The notes beneath the pieces were generated by a model. The model had not been told where the DNA came from. It worked only from the letters and a program-made list of their open reading frames with translations, and did not search any database. A DNA stretch of 5,844 nt from JAWWBL01 sp033720975. Its GTDB lineage: Bacteria > Actinomycetota > Acidimicrobiia > Spongiisociales > ZC4RG35. This document shows, piece by piece, positions 5,067 to 5,844 of the stretch (positions are counted from its first letter, which is position 1; the number at the start of each line of letters is the position of its first letter). The translations under genes and the position numbers were made by a program. The DNA is taken from contig JAWWBL010000107.1 of NCBI GenBank assembly GCA_033720975.1, positions 1 through 5,844 on the forward strand. Direction: 5' to 3'.

Positions 5067-5771
5067 TCAAGTCGGTATTCCGTCCTTGGGCTCGATCCAC
5101 AGCGCTTCGGCCGCTCCAATCAACTCCCCGTCGTTTGTGGCCAGGGCCGACCGCGCCCAATGTTTGCGGCCTTCGGTCCGAATCGGCCAGGCGATCGCCA
5201 CTATCGGCTCGCCCACTTCTGGAACACGGTGCACCTCTGCTGTCAGCTGGCCGAGAAGGGCAGTCGGGGCGCCAGGATTGGAGAAGAACGACGGGCAATC
5301 GAGCGCAGCCCAGACGTAGCGCGGTTCGATGTCCCCATCGGCTCCGGTCAGCGAGGCATCAGGTATCCAGGGAGCCGCATAGAGGGAATCGTCGAGGGGC
5401 CCGGCGAAGATGCGAAGCCCATCTCCGATGGCGCGCTCGGGCCCGCACACGAAACAAGTCGGGAAGGCGTGCTCGGTGAAACCCGCGTATCCCTTGGAGG
5501 CCTGCTCAGCCTCGGCGATCGTGGGAATGGTCGGCACGTCGATCTCCAGATCGGCCGAGGATGCCTCACCCACGACGACGTCCCCATCGGTGAGCGTTGC
5601 CTTCACGCCGTCGCTCTCGAGAACCAAGGGGCGGTCGAGTGGCGGCGGAACCCTGAGCCGCACTGACGCCACCCCGTCGACACCCTCAGCTATCACACCG
5701 CAGGAGTACCCGCCGTTGCCGGAGTTTGGCGGGCCGTTGAATCTCGACTCGATCCTTGTCTCCGTGATCAT
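5067..5771 (-). CDS. Hypothetical protein, probable hotdog-fold (thioesterase-like)
   Basis: This 234-residue protein has no signal peptide or membrane segment. It begins MITETRIESRFNGPPNSGNGGYSCG, a glycine-rich opening I associate with uncharacterised actinobacterial hotdog-like proteins. A central FPTCFVCGPER segment holds a CxxC pair (C106, C109), followed by GDGLRIFAGP, then VWAALDCPSF near 153-162, and a C-terminal strand pattern (ARSALATNDGELIGAAEALWIEP) typical of acyl-CoA thioesterase-like hotdog domains. Two hotdog repeats in one chain would fit the length. A thioesterase activity is plausible but not shown, because no clear catalytic Asp/Glu arrangement was identified; the CxxC could instead bind metal. 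The ATG at 5771 is preceded by a TANNNT box 6 bases away, supporting this start. It appears to be the first gene of an operon with the DUF255 and VOC genes. Confidence 0.85.
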   Translation of the reverse strand: MITETRIESRFNGPPNSGNGGYSCGVIAEGVDGVASVRLRVPPPLDRPLVLESDGVKATLTDGDVVVGEASSADLEIDVPTIPTIAEAEQASKGYAGFTEHAFPTCFVCGPERAIGDGLRIFAGPLDDSLYAAPWIPDASLTGADGDIEPRYVWAALDCPSFFSNPGAPTALLGQLTAEVHRVPEVGEPIVAIAWPIRTEGRKHWARSALATNDGELIGAAEALWIEPKDGIPT

Positions 5772-5777
5772 TCGTCG

Positions 5778-5783
5778 AACGTA
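5778..5783 (-). promoter_or_regulatory. Probable -10 box of the hotdog/DUF255/VOC operon
   Basis: On the minus strand this reads TACGTT, ending 6 bases before the ATG at 5771, so the transcript would begin at or very near the start codon. No Shine-Dalgarno sequence is present before that ATG, consistent with a leaderless message. No convincing -35 hexamer was found. Confidence 0.45.
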
Positions 5784-5814
5784 CCAAACATCGGGTTCAA
5801 CAAGGCTCGATGTG

Positions 5815-5820
5815 TAGTTT
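5815..5820 (+). promoter_or_regulatory. Possible -10 box for a divergent plus-strand gene
   Basis: TAGTTT fits the TANNNT pattern and lies about 9 bases before a perfect Shine-Dalgarno sequence, so it could serve a rightward gene that starts beyond the window edge. No good -35 was seen, and the assignment rests mainly on the ribosome binding site that follows. Confidence 0.35.
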
Positions 5821-5828
5821 CGCCTGTG

Positions 5829-5837
5829 AGGAGGTGA
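5829..5837 (+). promoter_or_regulatory. Perfect Shine-Dalgarno sequence for a gene off the right edge
   Basis: AGGAGGTGA pairs with nine consecutive bases of the 16S rRNA 3' end. The last seven bases of the window contain no start codon in a suitable position, so the start should lie at or just beyond 5845 on the plus strand, making that gene divergent from the hotdog-like gene. Confidence 0.65.
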
Positions 5838-5844
5838 GCGATAG

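Noticed and set aside
5025..5666. 213-codon plus-strand open frame opposite the hotdog-like gene
   Set aside because: The minus-strand frame has a well-placed promoter box, tight operon spacing and family-like motifs; this frame has none of these.

Overview
The window reads as an ordinary chromosomal segment from a high-GC bacterium (roughly 60% GC by eye), most likely an actinobacterium (Actinomycetota), possibly of the Acidimicrobiia type. The reasons are the strong resemblance of the first gene to the mycobacterial cystathionine beta-synthase, the actinobacterial style of the heme A synthase, GTG and TTG starts, and several TANNNT -10 boxes placed 6-9 bases before a start codon, the arrangement of leaderless actinobacterial transcripts. 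The taxonomic call is an inference. No mobile element, CRISPR array, tRNA or rRNA was found.

Layout. 1-115: unassigned, with some potential for RNA folding. 116-143: a strong GC-rich hairpin touching the stop codon of the first gene. 144-1097 (-): a cystathionine beta-synthase/cysteine synthase with the catalytic domain only. 1098-1168: a compact divergent promoter region with two near-identical -10 boxes and a near-palindrome between them. 1169-2059 (+): ctaA, heme A synthase for aa3-type cytochrome oxidase. 2049-2513 (-): soxR, the [2Fe-2S] redox sensor, converging on ctaA with an 11-base overlap. 2514-2591: a regulatory gap with a near-canonical SoxR box inside a 19-bp-spacer promoter that points away from soxR. 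2592-3050 (-): a single-domain VOC protein with an extradiol-dioxygenase-like residue set. 3094-5052 (-): a full-length YyaL/DUF255 thioredoxin-fold protein. 5067-5771 (-): a probable hotdog-fold, thioesterase-like protein. 5772-5844: another divergent promoter region ending in a perfect Shine-Dalgarno sequence for a plus-strand gene that lies just off the window.

The last three minus-strand genes have gaps of only 14 and 43 bases and probably form an operon (hotdog protein, then DUF255 protein, then VOC protein). soxR follows after 78 bases with its own good ribosome binding site and may or may not be co-transcribed. The loose common theme is redox and sulfur chemistry: SoxR, a CxxC thioredoxin-fold protein, a possible metal-dependent dioxygenase, heme A synthesis and cysteine metabolism.

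The most interesting element is the SoxR promoter at 2527-2557. Its geometry closely matches the E. coli soxS promoter (19-bp spacer, shared 12-base operator core), yet it fires rightward into the antisense strand of the VOC gene, where no conventional target gene is visible. It could drive an antisense RNA, a leaderless 71-residue peptide, or be a relic of a lost target gene.
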